DNA of 64,000 bases, taken from assembly GCF_900105755.1 (NCBI RefSeq), contig NZ_FNTQ01000001.1, forward strand, positions 2,666,001 through 2,730,000, given 5' to 3'. The translations under genes were made by a program, and so were the position numbers. Source of the stretch: Streptomyces sp. Ag109_O5-10. GTDB lineage: Bacteria > Actinomycetota > Actinomycetes > Streptomycetales > Streptomycetaceae. The notes below the pieces were generated by a model that saw nothing but the letters and a program-made list of their open reading frames with translations, was not told the DNA's origin and did no database searches. Every line of letters begins with the position of its first letter. Position 1 is the stretch's first letter. Positions 17,444 to 25,615 of this stretch are shown piece after piece.

Positions 17444-18166
17444 ATGGAGAAGACAGGCACGGTCTCCGTACTCGTCGTCAACGACCAATCCCTCCAGCGC
17501 CTCGCCCTGCGCATGCTCCTCGCCGCCGAGCCCGGCCTGACGGTGGTCGGGGAGGCGGCGGACGGGGACGAGGCGATCCGTGCCAGCGCGGCGCTCCGCC
17601 CCGACGTCGTCCTCATGGACAGCCAGGCGTCGGACGCCATCGACACCATCCGGCGCATCGCCCACCCCGCCGCCCGGACCCGCACCCCCTCCGCCGGTTT
17701 CACCGGCGAGGCCGCGGCCGGTTCCCGCGTCCCGCGAATCCTGATGCTGACCGCGGCCGAGCAGGAGGCGGACGCCCGGGCGGCCCTGCGGGCGGGCGCC
17801 GGCGGCTTCCTGCTCAACGACGCGGACCCGGCCGAACTGACCGCCGCCGTCCGGGTGGTGGCCGCCGGCGACGCCGTCATCACGCCCGGTCTGACCCGCG
17901 CACTCATCGACGCCGTACGCCAGCAGCACACCGTCCGCCCCCTCCCCCGCACCTCGGGGCTCGGCGCCCTCACCGGACGCGAGCGCGACGTCCTGATCGC
18001 GGTCGCCTCCGGCTGGACCAACGCCGAGATCGCGCAGTGGCTGTCGATCGCCCCGACCACCGTGAAGACCCACGTCAGCAACGTCCTCGCGAAGATCGGC
18101 GCCCGCGCCCGGGTGCAGGCGGTGACCTTCGCCTACGAGTCGGGGCTGATCCGGCCGGCGGCCTGA
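17444..18166 (+). CDS. Orphan LuxR-type response regulator with altered receiver
   Basis: 240 aa. The N-terminal receiver keeps the phospho-acceptor Asp59 (VVLMDSQ) and switch Thr103 (ILMLTAAEQE). The acidic pair is Asn13-Asp14 instead of Asp-Asp, and the invariant Lys after beta-5 is Asn125 (GGFLLNDADP). A loop of about 20 residues is inserted before beta-4. The C-terminal LuxR helix-turn-helix is complete (LTGRERDVLIAVASGWTNAE, then TVKTHVSNVLAKI). These changes suggest weak or no phosphorylation. No partner kinase is next to it; only a possible kinase fragment lies upstream. Confidence 0.85.
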   Translation: MEKTGTVSVLVVNDQSLQRLALRMLLAAEPGLTVVGEAADGDEAIRASAALRPDVVLMDSQASDAIDTIRRIAHPAARTRTPSAGFTGEAAAGSRVPRILMLTAAEQEADARAALRAGAGGFLLNDADPAELTAAVRVVAAGDAVITPGLTRALIDAVRQQHTVRPLPRTSGLGALTGRERDVLIAVASGWTNAEIAQWLSIAPTTVKTHVSNVLAKIGARARVQAVTFAYESGLIRPAA

Positions 18167-18167
18167 G

Positions 18168-18194
18168 CGGCAGCGCTCCAAAGGGGCGCTGCCG
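18168..18194 (+). terminator. Terminator hairpin after the response regulator
   Basis: Perfect 9-bp stem CGGCAGCGC / GCGCTGCCG with a 9-nt loop, beginning 2 bp after the stop codon. Confidence 0.6.
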
Positions 18195-18390
18195 GCGGAA
18201 CGCTCAGAAGCCCTCCCCGCCCACCGCCCTGCGGAACGCATCCGGCCGGTCGTGCTCCAGTCGGCCGTGTCCGGGGGCGTCCGTCGCGCCCCCCCAGAAG
18301 CGGCTCGGAGCGGCCCGGAGCGGCCCGGAGCGACTCGGCACGTCCCGCACGCGATGCTGGAAGCCTGACGGAAACGGCAAGGAGCCGATC

Positions 18391-20094
18391 ATGACGACCC
18401 AGTGGAACGCCGGCGAGGGCCACATCGAGACCACCGCCCGCGGCCGTGCCGTGCTCTCCCAGCCCCAGCTCAACCGGGGCACCGCCTTCACCCCCGAGGA
18501 GCGCCGTGCGCTGGGCCTCGTGGGCCTGGTGCCCCCGGCGGTGCTGACCCTGGAGCAGCAGGCCGCGCGGGCGTACCAGCAGTACGCGGCACAGCCCACC
18601 GACCTGGCCAAGAACGTCAACCTCACCGCGCTGCACGACCGCAACCAGGTGCTCTTCTACCGCCTGCTCAGCGACCACCTCGACGAGATGCTGCCCATCG
18701 TCTACACCCCGACCGTCGGCAAGGCGATCCAGCGCTACAGCAACGAGTACCGGCGCCCGGCCGGCGTCTACCTGTCGGTGGACGCCCCGGAGGAGATCGA
18801 GGGCGCGCTCACCGCCGCCGGACTGGGCCCGGACGACGTGGACCTGATCGTCGCCACGGACGGCGAGGCGATCCTCGGCATCGGCGACTGGGGGGTGGGC
18901 GGCATCGACATCTCGGTGGGCAAGCTCGCCGTCTACACGGCCGCCGCCGGCATCGACCCGAACCGCACCCTCGCGGTCATGCTGGACGTCGGCACCAACC
19001 GCCAGGAACTCCTCGACAACCCGCTCTACCTCGGCAACCGGCACCCGCGCGTGGACCGGGAGACGTACGACGCCTTCATCGACGCCTACGTCAGCACCGC
19101 CCGCCGGCTCTTCCCGCACGCCCTGCTGCACTGGGAGGACTTCGGTCCCGCCAACGCCCGCCGCATCCTGGAGCGTTACCGCCCGACCGAGTTCACCTTC
19201 AACGACGACGTGCAGGGCACCGGTGCCGTCAACCTCGCCGCCGTGCTCTCCGGGGTGAAGGCCAGCGGGATCCCGCTGCGCGACCACCGGGTGGTGATCT
19301 TCGGCGCGGGCACCGCCGGCATCGGCATCGCCGACCAGCTGCGGGACGCCATGGCCGCCGACGGCCTGACCGCCCAGGAGGCCACCGCCCGCATCTTCGG
19401 CGTCGACCGGTACGGCCTGCTCACCGAGGACCAGCGGGACCTGCGCGACTTCCAGGTCCGCTACGCCCGTCCGGCCGCCGAGGTCGCCGGCTGGCAGCGG
19501 GACGAGAAGGTGGGCGGCATCCCACTGGCCGAGGTCGTGGCGCGGGTCCGGCCGACGGTCCTGATCGGCACCTCCGGCCAGGGCGGCTCCTTCACCGAGG
19601 AGATCGTCCGCACGATGGCCGCCCACGCCGAGCGGCCGATCATCCTGCCGATGTCCAACCCGACGGACCTGGCCGAGGCGGTCCCGGCCGACCTGCTGGC
19701 CTGGACCGACGGCCGCGCCCTGATCGCCACCGGCAGTCCGTTCCCCCCGGTCGAGCGGGACGGGGTCCGGTACCTGATCGGACAGGCCAACAACGCGCTG
19801 GTCTTCCCGGGCCTCGGGCTCGGCGCGATCGTCGCCCGGGCCACCCGGGTCACCGACGGCATGCTGGTCGCCGCCGCGCACGCCGTCGCCGGGCAGACGG
19901 ACGCCGACGGCCCCGGCGCGCCGATCCTGCCCCTCACCGACCAGCTGCGCGAGACCTCGGTCGCGGTCGCCGTGGCGGTGGCCCGTGCCGCGGCCGCCGA
20001 CGGGGTGGCCGGCACGACCGTCGACGACTCCGTCGAGCAGCGGGTCAGGGCCGCCATGTGGCAGCCGGCGTACCCGCCCGTCAAGGCCGTCTGA
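18391..20094 (+). CDS. NAD-type malic enzyme
   Basis: 567 aa, matching the large SfcA/MaeA class of malic enzymes, which decarboxylate malate to pyruvate with NAD(P)+. Signatures: the tyrosine-containing PIVYTPTVGKAI, the catalytic region ILGIGDWGVGGIDISVGK, metal ligands in FTFNDDVQGTGAV, the Rossmann motif VVIFGAGTAGIGIAD, and RPIILPMSNPT followed by GQANNALVFPGLGLG. ATG at 18391 with AAGGAG upstream. A malolactic enzyme belongs to the same family and cannot be strictly excluded. It stands alone and may supply pyruvate and reducing power when C4 acids from the catabolic loci accumulate. Confidence 0.88.
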   Translation: MTTQWNAGEGHIETTARGRAVLSQPQLNRGTAFTPEERRALGLVGLVPPAVLTLEQQAARAYQQYAAQPTDLAKNVNLTALHDRNQVLFYRLLSDHLDEMLPIVYTPTVGKAIQRYSNEYRRPAGVYLSVDAPEEIEGALTAAGLGPDDVDLIVATDGEAILGIGDWGVGGIDISVGKLAVYTAAAGIDPNRTLAVMLDVGTNRQELLDNPLYLGNRHPRVDRETYDAFIDAYVSTARRLFPHALLHWEDFGPANARRILERYRPTEFTFNDDVQGTGAVNLAAVLSGVKASGIPLRDHRVVIFGAGTAGIGIADQLRDAMAADGLTAQEATARIFGVDRYGLLTEDQRDLRDFQVRYARPAAEVAGWQRDEKVGGIPLAEVVARVRPTVLIGTSGQGGSFTEEIVRTMAAHAERPIILPMSNPTDLAEAVPADLLAWTDGRALIATGSPFPPVERDGVRYLIGQANNALVFPGLGLGAIVARATRVTDGMLVAAAHAVAGQTDADGPGAPILPLTDQLRETSVAVAVAVARAAAADGVAGTTVDDSVEQRVRAAMWQPAYPPVKAV

Positions 20095-20108
20095 CCCGCC
20101 CGCGTCCC

Positions 20109-20627
20109 TCAGCCGAGCCCGGCGGGGGCGGTGCGGACGTCCGCCGCCGGGCGCGGTGCGAGACCGGCCTCCTGCGCGGAGTAGGCGGAGGCGAAGGTGA
20201 AGGCGCGCGCCGAGGGTCCGTGTGCGCGCAGGTCGGCCAGCCGTTCCAGGGCCTCGCCGGTGGTCGGGAGGTGACCGGCGGGGACCCACCAGAGCACCAG
20301 ATGCGCCTCGACGTGCCGCTGGAACCATTCGCGCCGGCGCCGCATGACGTCCAGGTGCGCACTGCGGTAGGTGAAGCCCCACAGCGCCTCCTGGGTCTCC
20401 CACACCGTCAGGTTGACGATGACGTCCTCGCCCGCCGGGCGCAGCGCGGTGGCGTCGGCCGCCCCGTCCTCCACGAGCCGCCACACGAAGCCGGGCGCGT
20501 TGTCGGCAGCGGCGTTCACCGTGTCGAGCATGCCGACGAACGGCGCCATGCGCGGGTCGTCGAGGGGGAAACGGAGCGTGGCGACATTCAGTTGGGCGAC
20601 GTGGGCTGCGTACGCGGATGCGGTCAT
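20109..20627 (-). CDS. DUF3291 protein
   Basis: 172 aa. Family motifs: HVAQLNVATLRFPLDDPRMA, NAAADNAPGFVWRL, VNLTVWETQEALWGFTYRSA and HLVLWWVPAGHLPTTGEALERL. The fold is probably a dimeric ferredoxin-like alpha+beta barrel as in antibiotic monooxygenase-like proteins; biochemical function unknown. It follows the SufR-like regulator on the same strand. The -10 element lies six bases before the ATG, so the message should be leaderless. Confidence 0.8.
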   Translation of the reverse strand: MTASAYAAHVAQLNVATLRFPLDDPRMAPFVGMLDTVNAAADNAPGFVWRLVEDGAADATALRPAGEDVIVNLTVWETQEALWGFTYRSAHLDVMRRRREWFQRHVEAHLVLWWVPAGHLPTTGEALERLADLRAHGPSARAFTFASAYSAQEAGLAPRPAADVRTAPAGLG

Positions 20628-20633
20628 GGCCTC

Positions 20634-20681
20634 ATACCAGCACGCACCCCCTTCTATGTCAATCAGTGTTGTTTTTAGAAT
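20634..20681 (-). promoter_or_regulatory. Leaderless promoter of the DUF3291 gene with regulator motif
   Basis: Minus-strand TTGACA (20662-20657), exactly 17 bp, TGGTAT (20639-20634), then six bases and the ATG at 20627, so transcription would start at or next to the start codon. Just upstream, at 20669-20681, the plus strand reads TTGTTTTTAGAAT; its reverse complement nearly matches a site at the regulator's own start. The AT-rich patch stands out from its surroundings. Confidence 0.65.
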
Positions 20682-20687
20682 CAGTTG

Positions 20688-21380
20688 TCAGGCTTCCCCG
20701 TCGGCGGGTTCGGCGGCACGTTCCACCACCACGCAGCACTCGCCCGGCCGCGCGGCCATGCGGGCCCGGACGGGACCGTCGGTGCCGAGCAGCCCCTCCA
20801 GCAGTGCGAGGTTCATCCCGCAGACGAGCGGCGGGAAGCGTTCGGCGACGGCGTGGAAGGGGCAGTTGCGCATCCGGACGACGGCCGCGTCCCCCGCGCT
20901 CCCCTCGCCTTCGGCTCCTTCCAGGTGTGGTTCGTAACCTCGGGCCGCAAGCACCTCGATGGCTTCTTCGAGGCCGCCGCAGGGGGCCGCCGAGCCGCGC
21001 AGGACCTCGCCGCGGCGACGCGCGGCCGCACAGAGCCCGGCGTCCAGCCCCGCCTGCTCGGCGGCTTCGGCGAGCAGTTCGGCGGCGGTGCGGTAGTCGC
21101 GGGCGGGCAGTGACACCGCCCGCTCCTCCGGGGACCGCGTGTACACCTTGGCCGGGCGGCCCGCGCCCGGCCCCGAGCGCCCGGTCAGCCGCCGGCTGCC
21201 GGTGTCGAGCAGTCCGGCCTCGGCCAGCCGGTCCAGGTGGTGCGCGGCGAGCGTGCGCGCCACCCCGGTCGCCTCGGCGGCCTCGTTGCGGCCGACCTCG
21301 CGGCCCTGCGCGGCCACGTACTCGTACAGTCGGCGCCGCACCGGATCCTGCAACGCCGCGATCGCCTCGATGTCGTTCAC
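20688..21380 (-). CDS. ArsR/SufR-like HTH regulator with C-terminal cysteines
   Basis: 230 aa. N-terminal winged helix (LQDPVRRRLYEYVAAQGREV, ARTLAAHHLDRLAEAGLLD, GRPAKVYTRS). The C-terminal part has VRMRNCPFHAVAERFPPLVC followed by GMNLALLEGLLG and PGECCVVVE, the cysteine layout of SufR-type regulators that hold an iron-sulfur cluster, so redox or iron sensing is likely. Starts at GTG 21380, six bases after a TAGAAT -10 element. It probably represses itself and the DUF3291 gene through the shared motif. Cluster binding is inferred, not shown. Confidence 0.82.
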   Translation of the reverse strand: MNDIEAIAALQDPVRRRLYEYVAAQGREVGRNEAAEATGVARTLAAHHLDRLAEAGLLDTGSRRLTGRSGPGAGRPAKVYTRSPEERAVSLPARDYRTAAELLAEAAEQAGLDAGLCAAARRRGEVLRGSAAPCGGLEEAIEVLAARGYEPHLEGAEGEGSAGDAAVVRMRNCPFHAVAERFPPLVCGMNLALLEGLLGTDGPVRARMAARPGECCVVVERAAEPADGEA

Positions 21381-21386
21381 TCGTCC

Positions 21387-21399
21387 ATTCTAGGAACAA
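21387..21399 (-). promoter_or_regulatory. Regulator promoter -10 overlapping the shared motif
   Basis: The plus strand reads ATTCTAGGAACAA; on the minus strand its TAGAAT (21392-21387) is a good -10 placed six bases before the GTG start. The 13-mer matches the motif at the DUF3291 promoter (ATTCTAAAAACAA after reversal) at 11 of 13 positions, in opposite orientation. Confidence 0.55.
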
Positions 21400-21756
21400 C
21401 GCAGGTTGGATATAGAACGGCCGCGGCCGGACCGGGGCGGACGAGGCCAGCCGCTGCCGGCCCGCCGACGACACCGCCCAACCGCCGACTCCGGCTCACG
21501 CGAGGACGGGCACACGCCACGCCCCCCAACGCGAGGACGGGCCACGCCGCGGCGGCCGGCGCGATGACGGGCAATTGACGGCCCCGATGACGGCCAATTG
21601 AGGGATTCGAGGGCTTCACCAATCCCCTTCGCGACCCTAGCGTTGCGACCACCAGAACGGTCTGGCCTCGGGCACGACCGTGCCCGACGCGCCGATCGGT
21701 CTCGTGCCCGCGGCGTCGCCGGCAGCCCCCAACCGGCACCACCGAAAGGCCACGGC
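21400..21756. other. Intergenic region with spaced direct repeat
   Basis: No gene seen. It contains two copies of GATGACGG(G/C)CAATTGA at 21563-21578 and 21586-21601, 23 bp start to start, about two helical turns. They lie about 155-195 bp upstream of the inosose dehydratase-like gene and could be operator half-sites. Confidence 0.45.
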
Positions 21757-22644
21757 ATGACCATCCCGCAGCTGAACCGGATCGCCGGTGCTCCCATCTC
21801 CTGGGGCGTGTGCGAAGTGCCCGGCTGGGGCTACCAGCTGACGCCCGAGCGGGTGCTGCGGGAGATGCGCGAGGTCGGCCTGGCCGCCACCGAGTTCGGC
21901 CCGGACGGCTTCCTGCCCGCCGCCCCCGACGCCATGGCCCGCGTCCTGGCCGACCACGACCTGCACGCCGTCGGCGGCTTCACCCCGCTCCTCCTGCACG
22001 TCCCCGGCCACGACCCGCTCCCCGAGGCGGAACAGCTCCTGGCGAACTACGCCGCCTCCGACGCCGAGGTCCTCGTCCTCTCCGCGATCACCGGCCAGGA
22101 CGGCTACGACTCCCGCCCCGACCTCGACGCCGACGGCTGGAAGCTGCTCCTCTCCAACCTCGACCGGCTCACCGCGCTGGCCGCCGAGCGCGGGGTGCGT
22201 GCGGTCCTGCACCCGCACGTCGGCACGATGATCGAGAACGGCGACGAGGTCCGCCGCGTCCTGGAGGACTCGTCGATCTCCCTCTGCCTGGACACCGGCC
22301 ACCTCCTCATCGGCGGCACCGACCCGGCCGAACTCACCCGGCAGGCCCCCGAGCGCATCGCCCACACCCACATGAAGGACGTGGACGCCGCCCTCGCCGC
22401 CAAGGTGCAGTCCGGCCGCCTCACCTACACCGACGCCGTGCGCGCGGGCATGTACCGCCCGCTGGGCTCCGGCGACGTCGATGTCGAGGCCATCGTCGGG
22501 CACCTCGCGGGCCGCGGCTACGACGGCTGGTACGTCCTCGAACAGGACACCATCCTCACCGCGGAGCCCAAGGAGAAGGGCCCGGTCGAGGACGTGTGGG
22601 CCAGCGCCGAACACCTGCGTGCGGTACTGCGGGCCGTCGCGTAG
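21757..22644 (+). CDS. Inosose dehydratase-like sugar isomerase/epimerase family protein
   Basis: 295-aa TIM-barrel protein of the AP-endonuclease-2 superfamily. Signatures: RIAGAPISWGVCEVPGWGYQ, LAATEFGPDGFLP, VLHPHVGTMIENGDEV, SLCLDTGHLLIGGTDP and IAHTHMKDVD, with metal-binding Glu, Asp and His typical of IolE-like 2-keto-myo-inositol dehydratases. ATG at 21757 with GAAAGG upstream; the frame is open to 21598 but that part reads as non-coding. No other inositol genes are nearby, so the substrate is open. Fragments of a second isomerase of the same superfamily lie just downstream. Confidence 0.78.
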   Translation: MTIPQLNRIAGAPISWGVCEVPGWGYQLTPERVLREMREVGLAATEFGPDGFLPAAPDAMARVLADHDLHAVGGFTPLLLHVPGHDPLPEAEQLLANYAASDAEVLVLSAITGQDGYDSRPDLDADGWKLLLSNLDRLTALAAERGVRAVLHPHVGTMIENGDEVRRVLEDSSISLCLDTGHLLIGGTDPAELTRQAPERIAHTHMKDVDAALAAKVQSGRLTYTDAVRAGMYRPLGSGDVDVEAIVGHLAGRGYDGWYVLEQDTILTAEPKEKGPVEDVWASAEHLRAVLRAVA

Positions 22645-22689
22645 CGGTATCCGGCCGCGCAGCCGGCGCAAGCGGTGGCTCCCGGTGAA

Positions 22690-22975
22690 TCCCGGTGGAG
22701 ACCGGGGACGAGGGACGCCGAGGCACAAGGACACCGAGGATCTGGTGGCCACCTGCCGGACCACGGCGGGCGACGCCGACCCGGCCGGCGCCGGCCGACG
22801 CGGTCCGCTGGGCCCGCGCGAGCGGGCCGAAGCCGCGAGCGCGGCCGGGTTCGGGGGTTCGTCCTGCTGCACGCGAACCTGCTGGTCGCCGAGCGCGCGC
22901 ACGGGCTCGCGGGCATCAGGTCGATCTTCGAGGACAACGGCCTCGTGCACATCGAACCGTCGGCCCTGGCCCACC
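22690..22975 (+). pseudogene. Frameshifted N-terminal fragment of a sugar isomerase/epimerase
   Basis: One frame reads DLVATCRTTAGDADPAGAG then GPLGPRERAEAASAAGF; at about 22850 the match jumps to another frame, RGFVLLHANLLVAERAHGLA then GIRSIFEDNGLVHIE. Joined, these form the first 80 or so residues of a TIM-barrel sugar isomerase; nothing follows. The frameshift and missing remainder make it non-functional. Confidence 0.7.
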
Positions 22976-23007
22976 GTCCCGGCGCGACCCCAGAGGGGCC
23001 GTCGGTC

Positions 23008-23420
23008 AGCCGGTGACGGGGGCGACCTCGACGCTGTCGCTGTCGGGAGCCCATGACGAGGAGTTCGAGAACTTCAGGGTGTTGGCGCCGGCTTGAGGCT
23101 GACGGTGGTCGGCAGTGTCCAGTAGTCCTTCCAGCTGTAGGTGTCGCGGAAGGAAGGTCAGCGTGGTGGCGGTGCCGCCGTCGACCGACAGCTGGGCGGT
23201 GCGGGACTCGATGTTGGCGTGGTAACTGTCCGATCCCGCACAGTCGTTCCGGGCGTCTGCGCCTTGGCCGCGCCGGCCGGCGTGGCGTTCTCCGCCTCGC
23301 ACCTGGTGACGCCGGTGGTGTCACCGGCGCCGTCCACCTTCAGGGCTCGGAGGGTCGGCGCGCTGCCGCTGTTCGGGGCGCCGGCGATCCGGTTGACGCC
23401 CGCACCGCGCCGTCGGAAAC
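23008..23420 (-). pseudogene. Frameshifted carbohydrate-binding module from a secreted glycosidase
   Basis: On the minus strand the C-terminal module of an alpha-galactosidase-like secreted enzyme can be pieced together: CEAENATPAGAAKAQ, then AGSDSYHANI, VDGGTATTLTF, a shift to DTYSWKDYWTLPTTVSLKPG, and a shift back to ANTLKFSNSSSWAPDSDSVE, ending at a stop. At least two frameshifts are needed and no catalytic domain is present. Confidence 0.7.
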
Positions 23421-23817
23421 CCGGCGGCCAAGTCCGTGCTCGACAGGGCATCGGGACATGGCGGGCCGCTCCCTCGGCCTCCACCGGCTCCACCCTGCTC
23501 GGCGGCCGGAGCGACCGGATGCGCAGGGCGCACGTGCTCGGCTTCCACGCCCGCAGCGGACGGCTGCCGGGGCCGAGCGGATACGGGACACGTACCGACG
23601 CGACGCGACCGGTGCGTACGACCAGGTCACCCTCGCCGCAGCCGACGGGCGTCGCCGGACCGGGCCGCGGTCCGCGCTGCGAGGGGTCGCGGATCTTCCC
23701 GGATCCGCCATGTCTTGCGGTTTCCGCCGAGAACGCGGGCGACTGCTGTCAGCGGGTGTCATCGGCCGCACAGTGAATCCACCGGCGACGAGGCCGGACG
23801 GACGAAAGGTGCCCAGG
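23421..23817. other. Non-coding stretch before the aromatic operon
   Basis: Frames are open by GC content but none reads as protein. It should carry the promoter of the hydroxyquinol operon; I could not define it. Confidence 0.4.
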
Positions 23818-25611
23818 ATGCCGGAATTCAACGACGGGACCGCGGAGACCGAACTCCCGGCCGGTCCGGTCATGACCACGGACGTCGTGGTCGTGGGATC
23901 CGGACCGGCGGGCGCCGCGGCGGCCTTGGCGCTCTCCACGCTCGGCGTGGACAACATCATGATCACCAAGTACCGCTGGACGGCGAACACCCCGCGCGCC
24001 CACATCACCAACCAGCGCGCCATGGAGGTCTTCCGCGACCTCGGCATCGAGGACCAGGTGCTCGCCGACGCCACGGACCACGACCTCGTCGGCGACACGG
24101 TGTTCTGCACCAGCATCGCCGGGGAGGAGATCGGCCGGATCCACACCTGGGGCACCCGCCCGGACCGCGAGGCCGACTACCGGCTCTCCTCGCCCTGTCT
24201 CACCGTCGACATCCCGCAGACCTACCTGGAGCCGATCCTGGTCCGCAACGCCGCCAAGCGCGGCACCCAGGTGCGGTTCTCCACGGAGTACCTCTCCCAC
24301 ACCCAGGACGAGGACGGCGTCACCGTCGACGTCCTCGACCGGCTGACCGGGAAGGCGTACCTGATCCGCGCGAAGTACCTGATCGGCGCCGACGGCGCCC
24401 GCTCCATGGTCGCCGCCGACATCGGTCTGCCGTTCGAGGGGGCGATGGACATCGCCGGCTCGATGAACATCACCTTCAAGGCCGACATCAGCCGCTACGT
24501 CTCCCACCGGCCCTCGGTCCTGTACTGGGTGATCCAGCCCGGCTCGAACGTCGGCGGGATCGGCGCGGGGCTTGTCCGGATGGTCCGCCCGTGGAACGAG
24601 TGGCTGATCGTGTGGGGCTACGACATCAACGAGGAACCGCCGCAGGTCGACGAGGCGGCGGCGGTCCAGATCGTCCGCAACCTCCTCGGCATGCCGGACC
24701 TCGACGTCGAGATCACCGGCACCAGCCTGTGGGGCAACAACGAGATGTACGCCACCCTCCTGCACAGCGGCCGGGTGTTCTGCGCGGGCGACGCCGTCCA
24801 CCGGCACCCGCCGAGCAACGGCCTCGGCTCCAACACCTCGGTGCAGGACGCCTACAACCTCGCCTGGAAGCTGGCCGCCGTCCTCAAGGGCCAGGCGGGT
24901 CCCTCGCTGCTCGACACCTACTCCGCCGAGCGGGCGCCGGTCGCCGAGCGGATCGTGAAGCGGGCCAACAGGTCGAGCCGGGAGTTCGTCGACATCTTCA
25001 AGGCCCTCGGTGTCCTCGACGCCACGACGGAGGCCGAGATGACGGCCGCGATCGAGGAACGCAAGGCCAACACCCCAGCGGGCGCCGCCAAACGGGCCGC
25101 GCTGGTGCGGGCGATGGACCTGAAGAACTACGAGTTCAACGCGCACGGCGTCGAACTCGGCCAGTTCTACGCCTCCTCGGCGATCCTCTCCGACGGCAGC
25201 ACGCCGCCCGTCCCGTCGCGCGACCCCGACCTCTACTACGAGATGTCCACGGTGCCGGGCTCGCATCTGCCGCACGCCTGGGTCGGGGACAGCGCGCACC
25301 GCAAGGCGCTGATGGACCTGGCGCCGTACGACCGCTGGACGCTCATCACCGGCGTCGCGGGCGAGGCGTGGGAGGCCGCGGCCGAGAAGGTCGGCCAGGA
25401 ACTCGGGGTGCCGCTGGCCACGGTCGTCATCGGCCCGGGCCGCGAGGTCACCGACCTCTACTACGACTGGGCCAAGCTGCGCGAGGTCGAGGAGAGCGGG
25501 GTGTTGCTGGTCCGCCCGGACAAGCACATAGCCTGGCGCGCCATGACCCTGCCGGACGACCCGGCGGGCCGGCTGCGCGACGCTCTGGCCGCCGTACTGG
25601 GAAGGGCCTGA
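23818..25611 (+). CDS. FAD-dependent phenol hydroxylase (TfdB/resorcinol hydroxylase type)
   Basis: 597-aa flavoprotein monooxygenase. GxGxxG motif VVVVGSGPAGAAAALALS near the N-terminus, the DG motif YLIGADGARSMVAADIGLPF, and the GD motif VFCAGDAVHRHPPSNGLGSN; the C-terminal thioredoxin-like domain is that of the phenol 2-monooxygenase / 2,4-dichlorophenol 6-monooxygenase group. It should ortho-hydroxylate a phenol. Next to hydroxyquinol dioxygenase and maleylacetate reductase the likely substrate is resorcinol or a related dihydroxybenzene, giving hydroxyquinol. ATG at 23818 has AAAGG 8 nt upstream; the frame is open far further back through degenerate DNA. Ends 4 bp before the next gene. 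Confidence 0.88.
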   Translation: MPEFNDGTAETELPAGPVMTTDVVVVGSGPAGAAAALALSTLGVDNIMITKYRWTANTPRAHITNQRAMEVFRDLGIEDQVLADATDHDLVGDTVFCTSIAGEEIGRIHTWGTRPDREADYRLSSPCLTVDIPQTYLEPILVRNAAKRGTQVRFSTEYLSHTQDEDGVTVDVLDRLTGKAYLIRAKYLIGADGARSMVAADIGLPFEGAMDIAGSMNITFKADISRYVSHRPSVLYWVIQPGSNVGGIGAGLVRMVRPWNEWLIVWGYDINEEPPQVDEAAAVQIVRNLLGMPDLDVEITGTSLWGNNEMYATLLHSGRVFCAGDAVHRHPPSNGLGSNTSVQDAYNLAWKLAAVLKGQAGPSLLDTYSAERAPVAERIVKRANRSSREFVDIFKALGVLDATTEAEMTAAIEERKANTPAGAAKRAALVRAMDLKNYEFNAHGVELGQFYASSAILSDGSTPPVPSRDPDLYYEMSTVPGSHLPHAWVGDSAHRKALMDLAPYDRWTLITGVAGEAWEAAAEKVGQELGVPLATVVIGPGREVTDLYYDWAKLREVEESGVLLVRPDKHIAWRAMTLPDDPAGRLRDALAAVLGRA

Positions 25612-25615
25612 TCCG

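Noticed and set aside
18300..18340. Short CGGAGCGGCC tandem repeats before the malic enzyme
   Set aside because: Three imperfect 10-bp copies are within expectation for such GC-rich intergenic DNA.
18133..20484. 783-codon minus-strand frame over the malic enzyme
   Set aside because: The plus strand has a complete malic enzyme with all motifs; the antisense frame has none.
23053..23817. N-terminal extension of the phenol hydroxylase
   Set aside because: The sequence before 23818 is not protein-like, overlaps pseudogene fragments, and the ATG at 23818 has a good ribosome site.
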